Below, in pieces: positions 24,593 through 33,881 of a DNA stretch of 64,000 nucleotides. Made by a program: the position numbers and the translations under genes. How positions within the stretch are numbered: position 1 is the stretch's first letter; each line of letters starts with the position of its first letter. The stretch is from contig JANQEL010000100.1 in assembly GCA_028278345.1 (NCBI GenBank), positions 36,951 to 100,950 on the forward strand. The letters run 5' to 3'. This DNA is from Myxococcota bacterium. GTDB lineage: Bacteria > Myxococcota_A > UBA9160 > UBA4427. Under the pieces are notes generated by a model that was given only the letters and a program-made list of their open reading frames with translations, had not been told where the DNA came from and searched no databases.

Positions 24593-25423
24593 ATGAGTCA
24601 ATCAGGAAAGACAGCCGTCGTCACCGGATCGAACACCGGATTGGGATTCGAGACCGCGTTCGATCTCTACCGGAAAGGCGCAAGGGTTCACATCGCGTGC
24701 CGAAGCGAGGAGAAGGGCCTCGACGCGATCGAACGCATGAAGGCCCAGGGAGGTGCTGGCGAACTTGTCTTCAGCGCAGTGGACTTGGCGAGCCTTCGCT
24801 CCGTCAAGGCCTTTACTGACGCGATCCTCGCAACCGAGTCGCGCTTGGATCTATTGGTCAACAACGCGGGGGTCATGATTCCGCCGCCATCGAAAACCGA
24901 AGACGGGTACGAGAGCCAGTTTGGGGTGAACTTCGTTGGTCACTTCGCACTGACCGGCCAACTCTTCGATCTGCTCGAAGCGACCAAGGGGTCCCGCGTC
25001 GTCACGCTCAGTAGCCTGGCCCACGTCGGTGCATCGATCGATTTCGGCAACTTCCGACTCGAGAAGCCATACGACAAATGGCGCGAGTACGGCCAGAGCA
25101 AACTGGCCGACTTGATCTTCGCACTGGAGTTCGACCAGAGGCTCAGGAACAACGGCAACCGGATCACTTCGTTGGCGGCTCATCCGGGTTTCACAAGCAC
25201 GGACCTCCAGCGGCACATCGACCAGAAACTCCTGACATCTGTGGAGACCATGACGCCGGAAGAGGGCGCTCGGTCAACCCTGACCGCGTGTTTGAGCGAG
25301 GACGCCCAGGGTGGCCAGTACTGGGGGCCCGACGGTGCGGGTGAGCGACTGGGCAACCCGGCCCAGGCAAGAATCGACCCGGTGGCGCTGGATGCCGACC
25401 TCAACGCTCGCCTATGGGACTGA
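24593..25423 (+). CDS. Short-chain dehydrogenase/reductase, retinol-dehydrogenase-like
   Basis: A 276-residue SDR with cofactor motif TGSNTGLG near the N-terminus and ACRSEEKG after strand 2 (Arg favours NADP). It also has LLVNNAGVM, SSLAHVG and the active-site YGQSKLA. The layout, with helix-rich C-terminus and HPGFTSTDLQ after the active site, is that of the oxidoreductase/retinol dehydrogenase-like SDR branch. It follows the DUF4345 gene by 103 nt. Substrate unknown; hydrophobic alcohols or aldehydes are typical of this branch. Confidence 0.88.
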   Translation: MSQSGKTAVVTGSNTGLGFETAFDLYRKGARVHIACRSEEKGLDAIERMKAQGGAGELVFSAVDLASLRSVKAFTDAILATESRLDLLVNNAGVMIPPPSKTEDGYESQFGVNFVGHFALTGQLFDLLEATKGSRVVTLSSLAHVGASIDFGNFRLEKPYDKWREYGQSKLADLIFALEFDQRLRNNGNRITSLAAHPGFTSTDLQRHIDQKLLTSVETMTPEEGARSTLTACLSEDAQGGQYWGPDGAGERLGNPAQARIDPVALDADLNARLWD

Positions 25424-25618
25424 GCGAAGGAGAACACGGAGACCAGGTTCCCGTTCTAGGGCCAAGGGTGAGTGCGCCCGCGACTGCTTGTTCGCCAGCA
25501 TCCGTGCGAATGGGCAGCCTGAATCGTCTCCCGAGCACGTCGGGTACGAGGATTCTCAGTAGGGGGACTCATCCTCAGCGATCATGCTCGACCACACCAC
25601 ACAGCGAGGAGTCGATAC

Positions 25619-26020
25619 GTGTCCGTCATCCCCGAGGAGTTCGTTGATCTGCTCGAGAAGCCCGCGGTTGCGTTCTTCTCGTGCATCGGTCCCAGAGGCG
25701 AGCCCCAGGCGACGCCGGTCTGGTTCCGGTGGGATGCCGACAAGGGTGAGATCCTCGTCTCTCTCATGCGCTCCCGACAGAAGTTCCGAAACATCGAGCG
25801 CGAGCCCAAAGTCTCTCTTGGGATCCTCGACCCGATGACGTCGTTTCGATACCTCGAGGTTCGCGGGACGGTCACGGCGATTGAGGACGATCCAGACAAG
25901 GCATTCGTCGATGGGCTCTCCGAGCGCTACTTGGGCCGGAGCCCCTACCCGCTGACCGCGCCGGGCGACGAACGCCTCGTTGTTCACATCACCCCAGTGC
26001 ATTGCACCAAGCAGGGGTAG
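25619..26020 (+). CDS. Pyridoxamine-5'-phosphate-oxidase-like flavin/F420-binding protein (PPOX class)
   Basis: A 133-residue split-barrel protein from GTG 25619. The run FFSCIGPRGEPQATPVWFRW followed by SLMRSRQKFRNIEREPKVSLGILDP and YLEVRGTVTAIEDD is characteristic of PPOX-class oxidoreductases. These bind FMN or coenzyme F420 at the dimer interface and reduce diverse enones, quinones or biliverdin-like molecules. Which cofactor is used cannot be settled here. It is 7 nt upstream of the FAD-dependent oxidoreductase gene, so they are translationally linked and probably act on the same substrate. Confidence 0.82.
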   Translation: MSVIPEEFVDLLEKPAVAFFSCIGPRGEPQATPVWFRWDADKGEILVSLMRSRQKFRNIEREPKVSLGILDPMTSFRYLEVRGTVTAIEDDPDKAFVDGLSERYLGRSPYPLTAPGDERLVVHITPVHCTKQG

Positions 26021-26027
26021 TCCGAGC

Positions 26028-27266
26028 GTGACGCGAATCGAATCACGGCGCGACGTGATCATCCTGGGCGGAGGGATCGCAGGCGCAACATTGGCCTACC
26101 GGCTCGTGACGGCCGGCCTCGACGTCACCGTGCTCGAGAAGGAATCCACCTTCGAAGACCGGGTACGCGGCGAGGGGATCATGCCCTGGGGCGTTCGCGA
26201 GGCCAAGAGGGCCGGAGTGTTCGATGCCCTCTTCGACGCCGGTGCGATCTCGATGCGCAAGCTCGTCAATTACCGATCAGAGTCCTCGATCGCGCGCGAC
26301 GAGGCGAACGGAGCGAGGCTCGAATCGCTCGTCGAAGGAACGGCCGGTGCCATGGCGATCCGCCATCCCGTCGCCTGCTCGGCGCTCCTATCGGCGGCCG
26401 AAAAGGCGGGCGCCGAGGTATTCCGCGGCATCGATCGCGTGGAGATAGAGCTGGGTGAAGGCGTGCAGTTTGAAGCCGGTGGCGCGCGATTCGAGCGCGC
26501 CGCGAGCCTGATCGTGGGAGCGGATGGCAGGGGCTCCAGGGTTCGGCACAGTGCAGGTGTCGACCTCGCCAAGAACCGGTCGAGCCACTACGTCGCGGGC
26601 TTGCTCGTCGAGCTGGCCGACAGCCCGATCCCAGCCGAGATGGCCACCTGTGTCGGTGACGACGCGTACCTGGTCTACTTCCGGCAGAGCGGTGATGCGC
26701 ATCGCATCTACCTCTGCGGGCATGTCAACGATCTGTCGAGGTATTCCGGCGAGAAGGGAAAGAGCCGGTTTCTCCACGACCTCCCGAGGCTCCCCGGTCC
26801 TGATCCTGAGCGATGGCACTCGGCTCGGGCGATCGGCCCCTGTGCCGCCGTGCGCGGCGACGACACCCTTGCCAGACGGCTCGCCGGCCCCGGTTTCGTC
26901 CTGATCGGTGACGCGGGTGGTTACGTGAGTCCAATCACCGGGCAAGGTCTGTCTCTGGCACTCGCCGACGTCAACGACGTCGCCGAAGCCGTTCTCGCGG
27001 CAGGTGGGTCGACGCCGGACTTCCGTCGCTACTCGATTCGCAAGCCACATCGGCTTCGCACCGTCCGTTGGGGCACCGAGGTGGCCGCTGCGCTCTTCAC
27101 CGACCCCTGCTCGGACCGCGACAGACAGATCCGCCGGTTCACGGCGATGATGCTCACGGTCCCCAACGTCCGTGCCGGCTTCGAAGCAGAACTGACGGGT
27201 CCCCACACCGTCGACCCAGATGACCTTCCGTGGCATGTGATCGACGATCTGCGGGCGGATGTGTAG
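26028..27266 (+). CDS. FAD-dependent monooxygenase/geranylgeranyl-reductase-like oxidoreductase
   Basis: A 412-residue class A flavoprotein. The FAD-binding Rossmann turn VIILGGGIAGATLAYRLVTAGLDVTVLEKE opens the protein. GADGRGSRVR is the second nucleotide-contact block, and GFVLIGDAGGYVSPITGQGLSLALAD is the GD motif of the para-hydroxybenzoate hydroxylase fold. The start at GTG 26028 follows the PPOX gene stop by 7 nt. It could hydroxylate an aromatic or reduce a prenyl-type double bond. It ends the rightward unit, with a convergent GST gene next. Confidence 0.87.
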   Translation: MTRIESRRDVIILGGGIAGATLAYRLVTAGLDVTVLEKESTFEDRVRGEGIMPWGVREAKRAGVFDALFDAGAISMRKLVNYRSESSIARDEANGARLESLVEGTAGAMAIRHPVACSALLSAAEKAGAEVFRGIDRVEIELGEGVQFEAGGARFERAASLIVGADGRGSRVRHSAGVDLAKNRSSHYVAGLLVELADSPIPAEMATCVGDDAYLVYFRQSGDAHRIYLCGHVNDLSRYSGEKGKSRFLHDLPRLPGPDPERWHSARAIGPCAAVRGDDTLARRLAGPGFVLIGDAGGYVSPITGQGLSLALADVNDVAEAVLAAGGSTPDFRRYSIRKPHRLRTVRWGTEVAAALFTDPCSDRDRQIRRFTAMMLTVPNVRAGFEAELTGPHTVDPDDLPWHVIDDLRADV

Positions 27267-27342
27267 AGCAAGACCCATGGATTGGGGAGGTGGGGGGCCG
27301 TCGGAGCTAGCTAGGCACCGGCGGCCATCGAAGCAACTCGGA

Positions 27343-28272
27343 TCAGGCTACCTTGTGCAATTCGAACCCGAGTACGGGAAAGTGCACGAACAGTTCGCCC
27401 GCTTGCTCATCTTCCCGCGCGATGACGATCTCATCTCTCGAATGAGCAACGAGTTCCCCGGTCACGGGAACAATGCCGTAGTCGGTCGGTTTGACATCGA
27501 CCGTATCGCCCAAGCGAAACCCCTGCGGCAGACACGCGTCGAGATTCGGCAACACGGGTTTGTTCTCGGTCGCTTCCTGGAGTGCCGCTTCGGCGGTACT
27601 GGGAACGCTCGGCGTTGCGTTCTCTGCCAACGTGGCCATGCGCTGCATCCACGCCCCGAGGTTTGGATACGGCTCGAGTAGATGAGCATTCACCGGATTC
27701 TGCTTGATGAGCCACAAGCAGTGGTACAGCGAGAAGTCTGCGATGCAGGGCTGCTCACCGAACAGAAAGGCTGCAGGCGCGCCAACTTCGAAATCCTGCA
27801 GGTAGAGATGCAGAAGCTGAGCTGCGGCCGCAGGGCTCAGCGTATTCACTCGACTCCCGGCGGCCATGAGCTTCGCCCGATCAGCAAGAACGTCTTCGGG
27901 CGGTGTAGGAGCGAACTGCTGCAACATCGCAGGCAGTGCTGCGGGAGAAAAGTTCAAGGAGATGCTCATCCTGAACAGCGAATGATCAGCCCATTCCGCT
28001 ACCCGATTGGCATTGAAGCCACCGGCATACAGGCGACCGTCACCGAATTCCCGATCGAGCGCTCGCGCGATCACATTCGTATCACAGTAGACGTTCGCAC
28101 CAATCTGCAGCACTGGTGCACGCCGATAGCCACCCGTCAGCGGCGTCAGCAAAGGACGAGGCATGACTGGCGAGATCACCACCGAATGCCAGCTCACATC
28201 GAGATGGCCGAGCAACAATCGGATCTTCTCGGAGAACATCGAGATCGGATAGTGATGCAGGTACACAGACAT
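27343..28272 (-). CDS. Glutathione S-transferase family protein with C-terminal extension
   Basis: A 309-residue protein starting MSVYLHHYPISMFSEKIRLLLGHLDV, the thioredoxin-like GST N-terminus with Ser at the position that activates glutathione (PISMFSEK). SPVMPRPLLTPLTGGYRRAPVLQIG contains the cis-Pro. An all-helical C-terminal domain follows (ADFSLYHCLWLI). About 80 extra residues at the C-terminus (GFRLGDTVDVKPTDYGIVPV) look like a small beta domain not found in ordinary GSTs. The stop-to-start gap to the SDR upstream in transcription is 2 nt, so they form one operon. Confidence 0.87.
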   Translation of the reverse strand: MSVYLHHYPISMFSEKIRLLLGHLDVSWHSVVISPVMPRPLLTPLTGGYRRAPVLQIGANVYCDTNVIARALDREFGDGRLYAGGFNANRVAEWADHSLFRMSISLNFSPAALPAMLQQFAPTPPEDVLADRAKLMAAGSRVNTLSPAAAAQLLHLYLQDFEVGAPAAFLFGEQPCIADFSLYHCLWLIKQNPVNAHLLEPYPNLGAWMQRMATLAENATPSVPSTAEAALQEATENKPVLPNLDACLPQGFRLGDTVDVKPTDYGIVPVTGELVAHSRDEIVIAREDEQAGELFVHFPVLGFELHKVA

Positions 28273-28274
28273 CG

Positions 28275-29150
28275 TCAGCCGTTCGACTGGTTCGCAAGGA
28301 CGCGTTGCATCACGTTCGTGACGTCGTAGCGCTCGTCCCCCTCGCGGTAGGGAGCCTGGCGATCGAATGCGGCAGAGATCTCGTTCCAGCGCGTTTCGGC
28401 GTGGCCCCGCGTCACCGAGTGCGTCGGGATCAGGAACTCCTCGGCTTCCACGCCGTCGACCGCGCGGCGGCCGATCTCCTCGGCATCCATCCCCTCGCCG
28501 AGGATCTGTTGCGAGAGAGCATCTGCCTGTTCGCTCCCGCCGAAGCGCTCGGGGCGGTTGCGGGTGGCGTTCCACAACTCGGTACTGACCATTCCCGGAC
28601 AGAGCACGCTCACACCCACATGATCTGGCAGCTCGTGCCGGAGGACATCGGAGAGCCCGAGCACCGCGTGCTTGGACGCCGTATAGAAGCCCATGCCAGC
28701 GTGCGCGAAACCCAGGCTGTGCTCCGAGCCCGTGTTACAGATCCACGCTGGAGTGTCCTGCTCGACAAAGCGCTTTCCGAACACGCTGCAGCCCTTCCAG
28801 AGGCCGAACAGGTTCACCTCGAAGATCCAGCGCAGGTTGTCGAGCGATCCATCGAGGACGGCTGCGCCCGTCCCAACGCCGGCATTGTTGAAGAGCAGGT
28901 CGACGCCACCGAGGTCGGCCCACGCCTGGTCGGCGAGCGACTCGACAGCGCCGGGGTCCGACACATCGCACACGACGGCGACACCGCGTCGGCCGACAGA
29001 CTCGACCTCCTTGGCCACGGCCGAGGCGGCCTCGCTCTGCACGTCGGCGACCACGACGTCGTTGCCTCTCCGAGCGAGTTCGAGGGCGATCGCGCGCCCG
29101 ATTCCGGCTCCGGCTCCGGTGACTACGGCTCTCTTGTCTTCGATCTGCAT
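28275..29150 (-). CDS. Short-chain dehydrogenase/reductase
   Basis: A 291-residue SDR. TGAGAGIGRA is at the N-terminus, VADVQSEA after strand 2 points to NAD(H), and FNNAGVG, the Ser of ICNTGSEHSL and YTASKHA provide the active site. The Gly- and Pro-rich C-terminal third is longer than in classical members. The ATG at 29150 follows AGAGGGATCC; the more distal start at 29183 is less likely. It is first in a two-gene operon with the GST. Confidence 0.88.
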   Translation of the reverse strand: MQIEDKRAVVTGAGAGIGRAIALELARRGNDVVVADVQSEAASAVAKEVESVGRRGVAVVCDVSDPGAVESLADQAWADLGGVDLLFNNAGVGTGAAVLDGSLDNLRWIFEVNLFGLWKGCSVFGKRFVEQDTPAWICNTGSEHSLGFAHAGMGFYTASKHAVLGLSDVLRHELPDHVGVSVLCPGMVSTELWNATRNRPERFGGSEQADALSQQILGEGMDAEEIGRRAVDGVEAEEFLIPTHSVTRGHAETRWNEISAAFDRQAPYREGDERYDVTNVMQRVLANQSNG

Positions 29151-29240
29151 GGATCCCTCTTGGTCGGGTTGAAGTGTGCGCACTCGTCGAGCTGGGCACG
29201 ATCGCGCGCCTCGTTCCGAGCGACGCGAGAGTGTGATGCG

Positions 29241-30266
29241 CTAGACGACGCCGTAGCGGATCAGCGATTCGGCGGTGGCGATGACCGCCTCGTCGGCCGG
29301 GATCAAATCGCGGCCAAGCAGCTTCTTCACCTTCTCGGCAGAGGTGATGCGGCGCTTGTCGAGTTCGAGATTGGTCGTCTTCATCTCCGGAACGAAGAGG
29401 GACAGAAAGCGGACCAGGAAGCTGGGTGCCCGACGAGTTGTGATCTTCGAGGCACGCTCGGGGTAGTGCTCGCGCAGTAGCCGGGCGACGTCTGCAAGTT
29501 CGTAGAACTCGTCCGAGAGGATGAAGCGCTCGCCGATCGCGCCCGGATCGTTCATCGCGGCGATGTGCGCGGCGGAGACGTCGCGGACGTCGACCACTTC
29601 GAAACCCACGTCGGGAAGCATGGGAGTCTCGCCGTTGAGTAGGTCGGAGACGATCCCGACCGAGGTCTTCACCTGTTCGGAAAGGATGGGTCCGTAGACG
29701 GCAACCGGGTTGATCGCCGTGAGCTCGAGGCCCTTTCCCTCACCGTTCGCGAAATCCCAGGCGGCCCGTTCGGCCAGCGTCTTTGAGGCCTGGTAGGGGA
29801 GGCAATCGGCCTGGTTCGCCGGATCGGTCCAGTGCTCCTCGGTCAGCACCGCGGGCAGGTCGTCACCCCAGCCGTAGGCGATGGCGGCGGAGGACGAGGT
29901 GAGTATGACGCGTCGCACCCCGGCCCGGTGCGCGGCCCGAAGCACGCGAAGCGTTCCCTCGCGCGCCGGACGGATCAGGTCGTCGGGATTCTTCGGCGCG
30001 GCCAGCGGGAAGGGCGAGGCGACGTGGTGGATCACGTCGATGCCCTCGACGGCGTCTGCCCAGCCGGCGTTGGACTCGAGGTCCGCGACGACGAGCTCGA
30101 TCTCGGCGGCGCGCGGGCTGTGGGCGGCGAGCGTCTTCTTCAGCGTTTCGCCCTTCTCGAGTGAGCGGACGGTGCCGCGCACGGAATCTCCCTTTTCGAG
30201 GAGGTCGACGATGAGTTGTTGGGCGATGAAGCCGGAGGCTCCGGTGACGAGGGTTCTCTTGGGCAT
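29241..30266 (-). CDS. NAD-dependent epimerase/dehydratase family protein (dihydroflavonol-reductase-like)
   Basis: A 341-residue extended SDR. LVTGASGFIAQQLIVDLLEKG binds the dinucleotide. HHVASPFPL and LPYQASKTLAERAAWDFA contain the catalytic Tyr-x3-Lys, and TAINPVAVYGPIL forms the substrate region. The closest recognisable group is dihydroflavonol-4-reductase/cinnamoyl-CoA-reductase-like, which reduces ketones or aldehydes of CoA thioesters or aromatics. It is divergent from a TetR gene with a repeat-containing gap, so it is probably under TetR control. Confidence 0.87.
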   Translation of the reverse strand: MPKRTLVTGASGFIAQQLIVDLLEKGDSVRGTVRSLEKGETLKKTLAAHSPRAAEIELVVADLESNAGWADAVEGIDVIHHVASPFPLAAPKNPDDLIRPAREGTLRVLRAAHRAGVRRVILTSSSAAIAYGWGDDLPAVLTEEHWTDPANQADCLPYQASKTLAERAAWDFANGEGKGLELTAINPVAVYGPILSEQVKTSVGIVSDLLNGETPMLPDVGFEVVDVRDVSAAHIAAMNDPGAIGERFILSDEFYELADVARLLREHYPERASKITTRRAPSFLVRFLSLFVPEMKTTNLELDKRRITSAEKVKKLLGRDLIPADEAVIATAESLIRYGVV

Positions 30267-30304
30267 GGTTGATCCTTCTGGTTCCCTTTTCGTTGCTGAC
30301 CTTT

Positions 30305-30333
30305 GGTCGGTAATTAATCGACCCCTAGTCGGT
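30305..30333. promoter_or_regulatory. Candidate TetR operator with GTCGGT repeats
   Basis: The divergent gap contains GGTCG...CGACC (30305-30309 and 30319-30323) and a direct repeat GTCGGT at 30306 and 30328, spaced 22 bp. The symmetry is imperfect, but the site lies between the epimerase-like gene and the TetR gene starting at 30376. Confidence 0.5.
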
Positions 30334-30375
30334 TGTCAAGTCGGGAGCGCCGAGCAACACTCCGCCCCGGATCTC

Positions 30376-31044
30376 ATGCCCGAACCCAACACCCGACAGC
30401 GATACCAGCGCGCCCGCCGGCCCGGCGAGAAGGCGGAGCGCCGAGCGGCGATTCTCGCGGCTGCGGAGGCCCTGCTCCCGTCCGTGGGATTCGAGGGCCT
30501 GACCATGACAGTGCTCGCGAAGAGGAGCGGTATCGCCAAGGCGACGCTCTACGTCTATTTCGAGACCCGGGAGGAGGTCCTGCTGACGCTCTACCTCGAG
30601 CGGCTCGGTGTGTTCTGCGACGCGCTGGCTATGGAGCTCCGCCCAGGCATGACCGACGAAGCCTTCTCGCGGTCTTTCCAGGCCGTGCTCAAAGCGGACC
30701 CAACCTATCCGCAGTTGCAGGGGCGCCTCGAGAGCGTGATCGAGCACAACGTTTCCGCTGAGGCTCTGATCGAGGCCAAGCGGATGATGCGGGATCGAAT
30801 CGGCGAGCTGACACCCCGGATCGAGGAAGTGCTGGAACTTCCCTTGGGCGCTGGTGACCTGCTGCTGGCCGCGCTGAGCGCATTGAGTCTCGGGGCGGCT
30901 CAGACGAAGCTCGGTCCGACGGTCGAGGCGCTGGATCCGCCCCCCGACATCGCTGACTTCATGCGGATCTATGCAGAGGCCGACGTGTTCCGCGCGACGG
31001 CACCGATGATCATCGCCGGGATCCGCGCCCAGGCACAGCGGTGA
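30376..31044 (+). CDS. TetR-family transcriptional regulator
   Basis: A 222-residue TetR-type protein. A basic N-terminal arm (NTRQRYQRARRPGEKAERR) leads into the helix-turn-helix AAILAAAEALLPSVGFEGLTMTVLAKRSGIAKATLYVYFETREEVLLTLYLERL. The C-terminal ligand domain is all-helical and of the TetR_C type without obvious specificity. It is placed between the divergent epimerase gene and the aconitase-like operon, which begins 53 nt after its stop, and could regulate both. Confidence 0.9.
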   Translation: MPEPNTRQRYQRARRPGEKAERRAAILAAAEALLPSVGFEGLTMTVLAKRSGIAKATLYVYFETREEVLLTLYLERLGVFCDALAMELRPGMTDEAFSRSFQAVLKADPTYPQLQGRLESVIEHNVSAEALIEAKRMMRDRIGELTPRIEEVLELPLGAGDLLLAALSALSLGAAQTKLGPTVEALDPPPDIADFMRIYAEADVFRATAPMIIAGIRAQAQR

Positions 31045-31097
31045 CCGCATCGCGTACATCGAAGGGCCCTCTTCCTGAGGCGAAAGCGGGGAATGCC

Positions 31098-32384
31098 ATG
31101 ACTCAGACGATCGTCGAAAAGATCATCGCCCGTGCGGCGGGAGTCGAGCGCGTCAGTCCCGGCGAGTACGTCGTGCTGAAGCACTTCGTCGGTCCGATCG
31201 GCTACAGCTTCACAGGGTTCAACTTCGCCGCCATCGTCCAGAACCAGCTCAAACGCCTCGGTCTGGACAGCATCGCCAACCCCGAGAAGTGCATCCTGAA
31301 TGGTGATCACAACACCCCGCACCAGAGCGAGGAAGACGTGATCTTGTTCAGAGAGGTGCGGGAGAAGGCCAACCAACTCGGTATCGAGAAGATCTACGAG
31401 CACCAGGGAATCGGTCACGTCGTCAATGTCGAGAAGGGCGACATCCTGCCAGGTGCCGCGTTCGTCCACATGGATCCGCAGTCCACGAACGCGGGTGGTA
31501 TCGGCGCTTACTACACCAACGGTGGGCGTCTCGGCGGTAACTGGATCGAGGCCTTCGCATTCGGCGAACTGACCATCTGCGTTCCGGGCACCCTGAGAAT
31601 CGAGATCAATGGCCAGCTGCCATCTGGTGTTACCGGCCGCGACGTCTGGTTCAAGGTGCTGAACGACCTGGGGCCTGCAGGCGCTCATGCAATGTTCCTG
31701 GAGTTTTGCGGTAGCACAATCGAAGACATGAACATCGAGGACCGCATGGTGCTCTGCGGCAGCGCCGGCTTCTGTGGCGCCGATGGCGCGATCATTCAGT
31801 CCGATGCCCGCACCCGGGAGTGGTTCAAAGTGAACTTCGGGCGTGATGTGGAGACGTTGCTTGCCGACCCCGGTGCGACCTACGCCGACACCCATCGCTA
31901 CCAGGCCGAAGAGTTCGTTCCGATGGTCACCGTACCGCCGGAGATCTTCACCTCGAAGCCGGCGAGCGAGCTGAGAGACATCAAGCTCGATCAGTGCATG
32001 ATGGGCACCTGTGCAGGTGGTTCGCTGTCCGATCTGCGAATCGCGGCCCACATCTTGAATGGCAAGAGTATCCATCCTGACGTGCGCTTCATCGTTTCGC
32101 CGGTGACCCAACGGGTCTATACGGAAGCTGCCAAGGAAGGGTTGATAGGAACCCTGAGTGACGCTGGAGTCACGGTCATGTCATCTACCTGTGACGTCTG
32201 CGTCGGCGTCGCCGCCACTCTGGCTGCGGGCGAAGTGTGTCTGTCACAGCAGACGCTCAATGCGCCGGGGCGCTCTGGATCCGACAAGGCAGAGATCTAT
32301 CTCGCTGGGGCCGCCACAATCGCTACATCGGCACTGACGGGCTTCATCACGGCCCCCGAAGCGGCGCCTGTCGCGGAGGCTTGA
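31098..32384 (+). CDS. Aconitase-superfamily hydro-lyase, large subunit (LeuC/DmdA-like)
   Basis: A 428-residue catalytic subunit of a two-subunit hydro-lyase with a [4Fe-4S] cluster. The cluster ligands are visible as Cys305 in MMGTC and Cys365/Cys368 in STCDVC; the 60- and 3-residue spacings equal those in LeuC. GDHNTPHQSEEDV and QGIGHVVNVEKG are active-site blocks of the family. The small subunit follows after 1 nt and a PEP-mutase-superfamily enzyme lies next. That trio matches the dimethylmaleate hydratase (DmdAB) plus 2,3-dimethylmalate lyase arrangement of nicotinate degraders, although 3-isopropylmalate or homoaconitate substrates are possible. GGGGA precedes the ATG. Confidence 0.88.
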   Translation: MTQTIVEKIIARAAGVERVSPGEYVVLKHFVGPIGYSFTGFNFAAIVQNQLKRLGLDSIANPEKCILNGDHNTPHQSEEDVILFREVREKANQLGIEKIYEHQGIGHVVNVEKGDILPGAAFVHMDPQSTNAGGIGAYYTNGGRLGGNWIEAFAFGELTICVPGTLRIEINGQLPSGVTGRDVWFKVLNDLGPAGAHAMFLEFCGSTIEDMNIEDRMVLCGSAGFCGADGAIIQSDARTREWFKVNFGRDVETLLADPGATYADTHRYQAEEFVPMVTVPPEIFTSKPASELRDIKLDQCMMGTCAGGSLSDLRIAAHILNGKSIHPDVRFIVSPVTQRVYTEAAKEGLIGTLSDAGVTVMSSTCDVCVGVAATLAAGEVCLSQQTLNAPGRSGSDKAEIYLAGAATIATSALTGFITAPEAAPVAEA

Positions 32385-32385
32385 G

Positions 32386-32904
32386 ATGCAGTTCAGAGGG
32401 AGCGCCATCGTCATACCTGGTGAACACACCAATGCCGATACGGCCATGGGCTGGTATCTCGGCTTCGACCGCCTGCCGCCAGAGGAAATCGCCGCCAGGT
32501 TCATGTCCGGAATCGATCCAGACATCGCCAAGAACGCCAAGACCGGCGACATCCTGGTAGGTGGGGAGAACTTCGGCTTCGGAAAGGTACACGGCAGCTT
32601 CTTCACCGCGCTACGTACGATCGGTATCCAATGCATCGTCGCGCAGAGCTTTTCCACGCAGATGGTTCAGACCGCACTGATGTATCCCAACACCTTCCTG
32701 GTGGAGTCACCCTCCATTCTTTCCGGGGTGAACATGGGCGATGAGATCGAAGTGGACCTGGAATCTGCCCAGACGCGAAACCTGACCCGGGACACGGTGC
32801 TTCCAGGAAAGGAGTTTCCGCCCTTTCTGGTGGAAGTGATGAAGGCCGGAGGGCACGTCGGCTACCTGGCCCGAAGAGCCGCCAGCCGTAGGGGTGGCAA
32901 GTAG
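32386..32904 (+). CDS. Aconitase-superfamily hydro-lyase, small subunit (LeuD/DmdB-like)
   Basis: A 172-residue swivelling domain that completes the active site of the large subunit encoded just upstream (TGA-G-ATG junction). FRGSAIVIPGEHTNADTAM, GDILVGGENFGFGKVHGS and GIQCIVAQSFSTQMVQTALMYPN are the usual small-subunit blocks, although the canonical GSSRE loop is altered to GFGKVHGS. That loop contacts the substrate and differs among leucine, lysine and dimethylmaleate-type enzymes, so the change supports a non-standard substrate. Confidence 0.87.
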   Translation: MQFRGSAIVIPGEHTNADTAMGWYLGFDRLPPEEIAARFMSGIDPDIAKNAKTGDILVGGENFGFGKVHGSFFTALRTIGIQCIVAQSFSTQMVQTALMYPNTFLVESPSILSGVNMGDEIEVDLESAQTRNLTRDTVLPGKEFPPFLVEVMKAGGHVGYLARRAASRRGGK

Positions 32905-32940
32905 GAATCCCATCCGACGAGAACCTACCGGGAGATAGTC

Positions 32941-33807
32941 ATGTCATCGGAAGTGCCATTCGCGACTGAAAAACGAATCAGGCTCAGAGAGCTCGTGAAG
33001 GAAGAAGGATGTACGCCCGCGCCGGGAGCCTACGACGTGCTCAGCGCGAAACTGGTCGAGCAGGCGGGCTTCGATGTGGCCTACGTGGGCAGCTTCGCCT
33101 CGGCGGCCAGTGCCTTTGGCCTGCCGGATGTAGGGGCCCTGACCCTGACGGAAATGGTGAACTCGGCGCGGATCGTGGCGGACATGCTGAACATTCCGGT
33201 GATCGCCGATGCGGAGTACGGGTTCTTCGATGCCGCCAATATCTGGCGCACCGTTCGCGAGTTCGAGAACGCCGGTGTTGCTGCCATTCACATCGAGGAT
33301 CACCAGTTCGGAAAGCACACCGAGTTCCCGGTGACCATCTTCGACGCCGACGCGGTATCTGGTCGGATCAAAGCCGCCTGCGACGCCCGCCGCGACGAGA
33401 GCTTCATGATCATCGGCCGCACCGATTCGTTTCTCGCGAACGGCGACATCCATGAATGCGTTGATCGCGTCAATCGATACCTGGAAGCGGGCGCGGACGC
33501 AGCCATGATATCCGGCCCCTCCGCGAAACGGTTCGCCACGGTGCGAGACCAGATCAACGGCCCACTGATGACCAATGGGTCCTACTTTCACAAGGACTCC
33601 ACGGCGGCCGAGACCGAAGCCGGGTTGAATCTGTCACTGCACTGGCCGATGTTGATCTACGCCGCATACAAGAGCTGCCAGAAGACCCTCGAGGAATTCA
33701 AGGAGACCGGAGACTGCAGCAAGATCAGCCTCCCGTTCGACGAGCCTGATTTCAACGAGCTGTTGCCGTTCGGCGGGTTTTCGGAGCGTGTGAGCAAGTA
33801 CCGCTAG
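32941..33807 (+). CDS. Isocitrate lyase/PEP mutase superfamily enzyme with atypical active-site loop
   Basis: A 288-residue TIM-barrel enzyme. Family blocks are YVGSFASAASAFGLPDVGALTLTEM, IPVIADAEYGF, NAGVAAIHIEDHQ, GRTDSFLANGD and AGADAAMISG. In lyases of this superfamily the flexible loop reads K-x-C-G-H with catalytic Cys. Here the loop is FGKHTEFPV, keeping Lys but lacking Cys, and the usual Asp-Ala-Asp metal motif is Asp-Ala-Glu. Ordinary C-C lyase chemistry is therefore doubtful, and hydrolysis or decarboxylation is possible, as in oxaloacetate- or phosphonopyruvate-type members. Context (36 nt after the aconitase pair) suggests it acts on their product. Confidence 0.85.
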   Translation: MSSEVPFATEKRIRLRELVKEEGCTPAPGAYDVLSAKLVEQAGFDVAYVGSFASAASAFGLPDVGALTLTEMVNSARIVADMLNIPVIADAEYGFFDAANIWRTVREFENAGVAAIHIEDHQFGKHTEFPVTIFDADAVSGRIKAACDARRDESFMIIGRTDSFLANGDIHECVDRVNRYLEAGADAAMISGPSAKRFATVRDQINGPLMTNGSYFHKDSTAAETEAGLNLSLHWPMLIYAAYKSCQKTLEEFKETGDCSKISLPFDEPDFNELLPFGGFSERVSKYR

Positions 33808-33881
33808 GGCTTCGCGTTCGTGTGGTTTGGTCGCGTGGCTTCTTCGAGCTGAGACTCGAGATTCTGGAAGGGAGCGTCGTT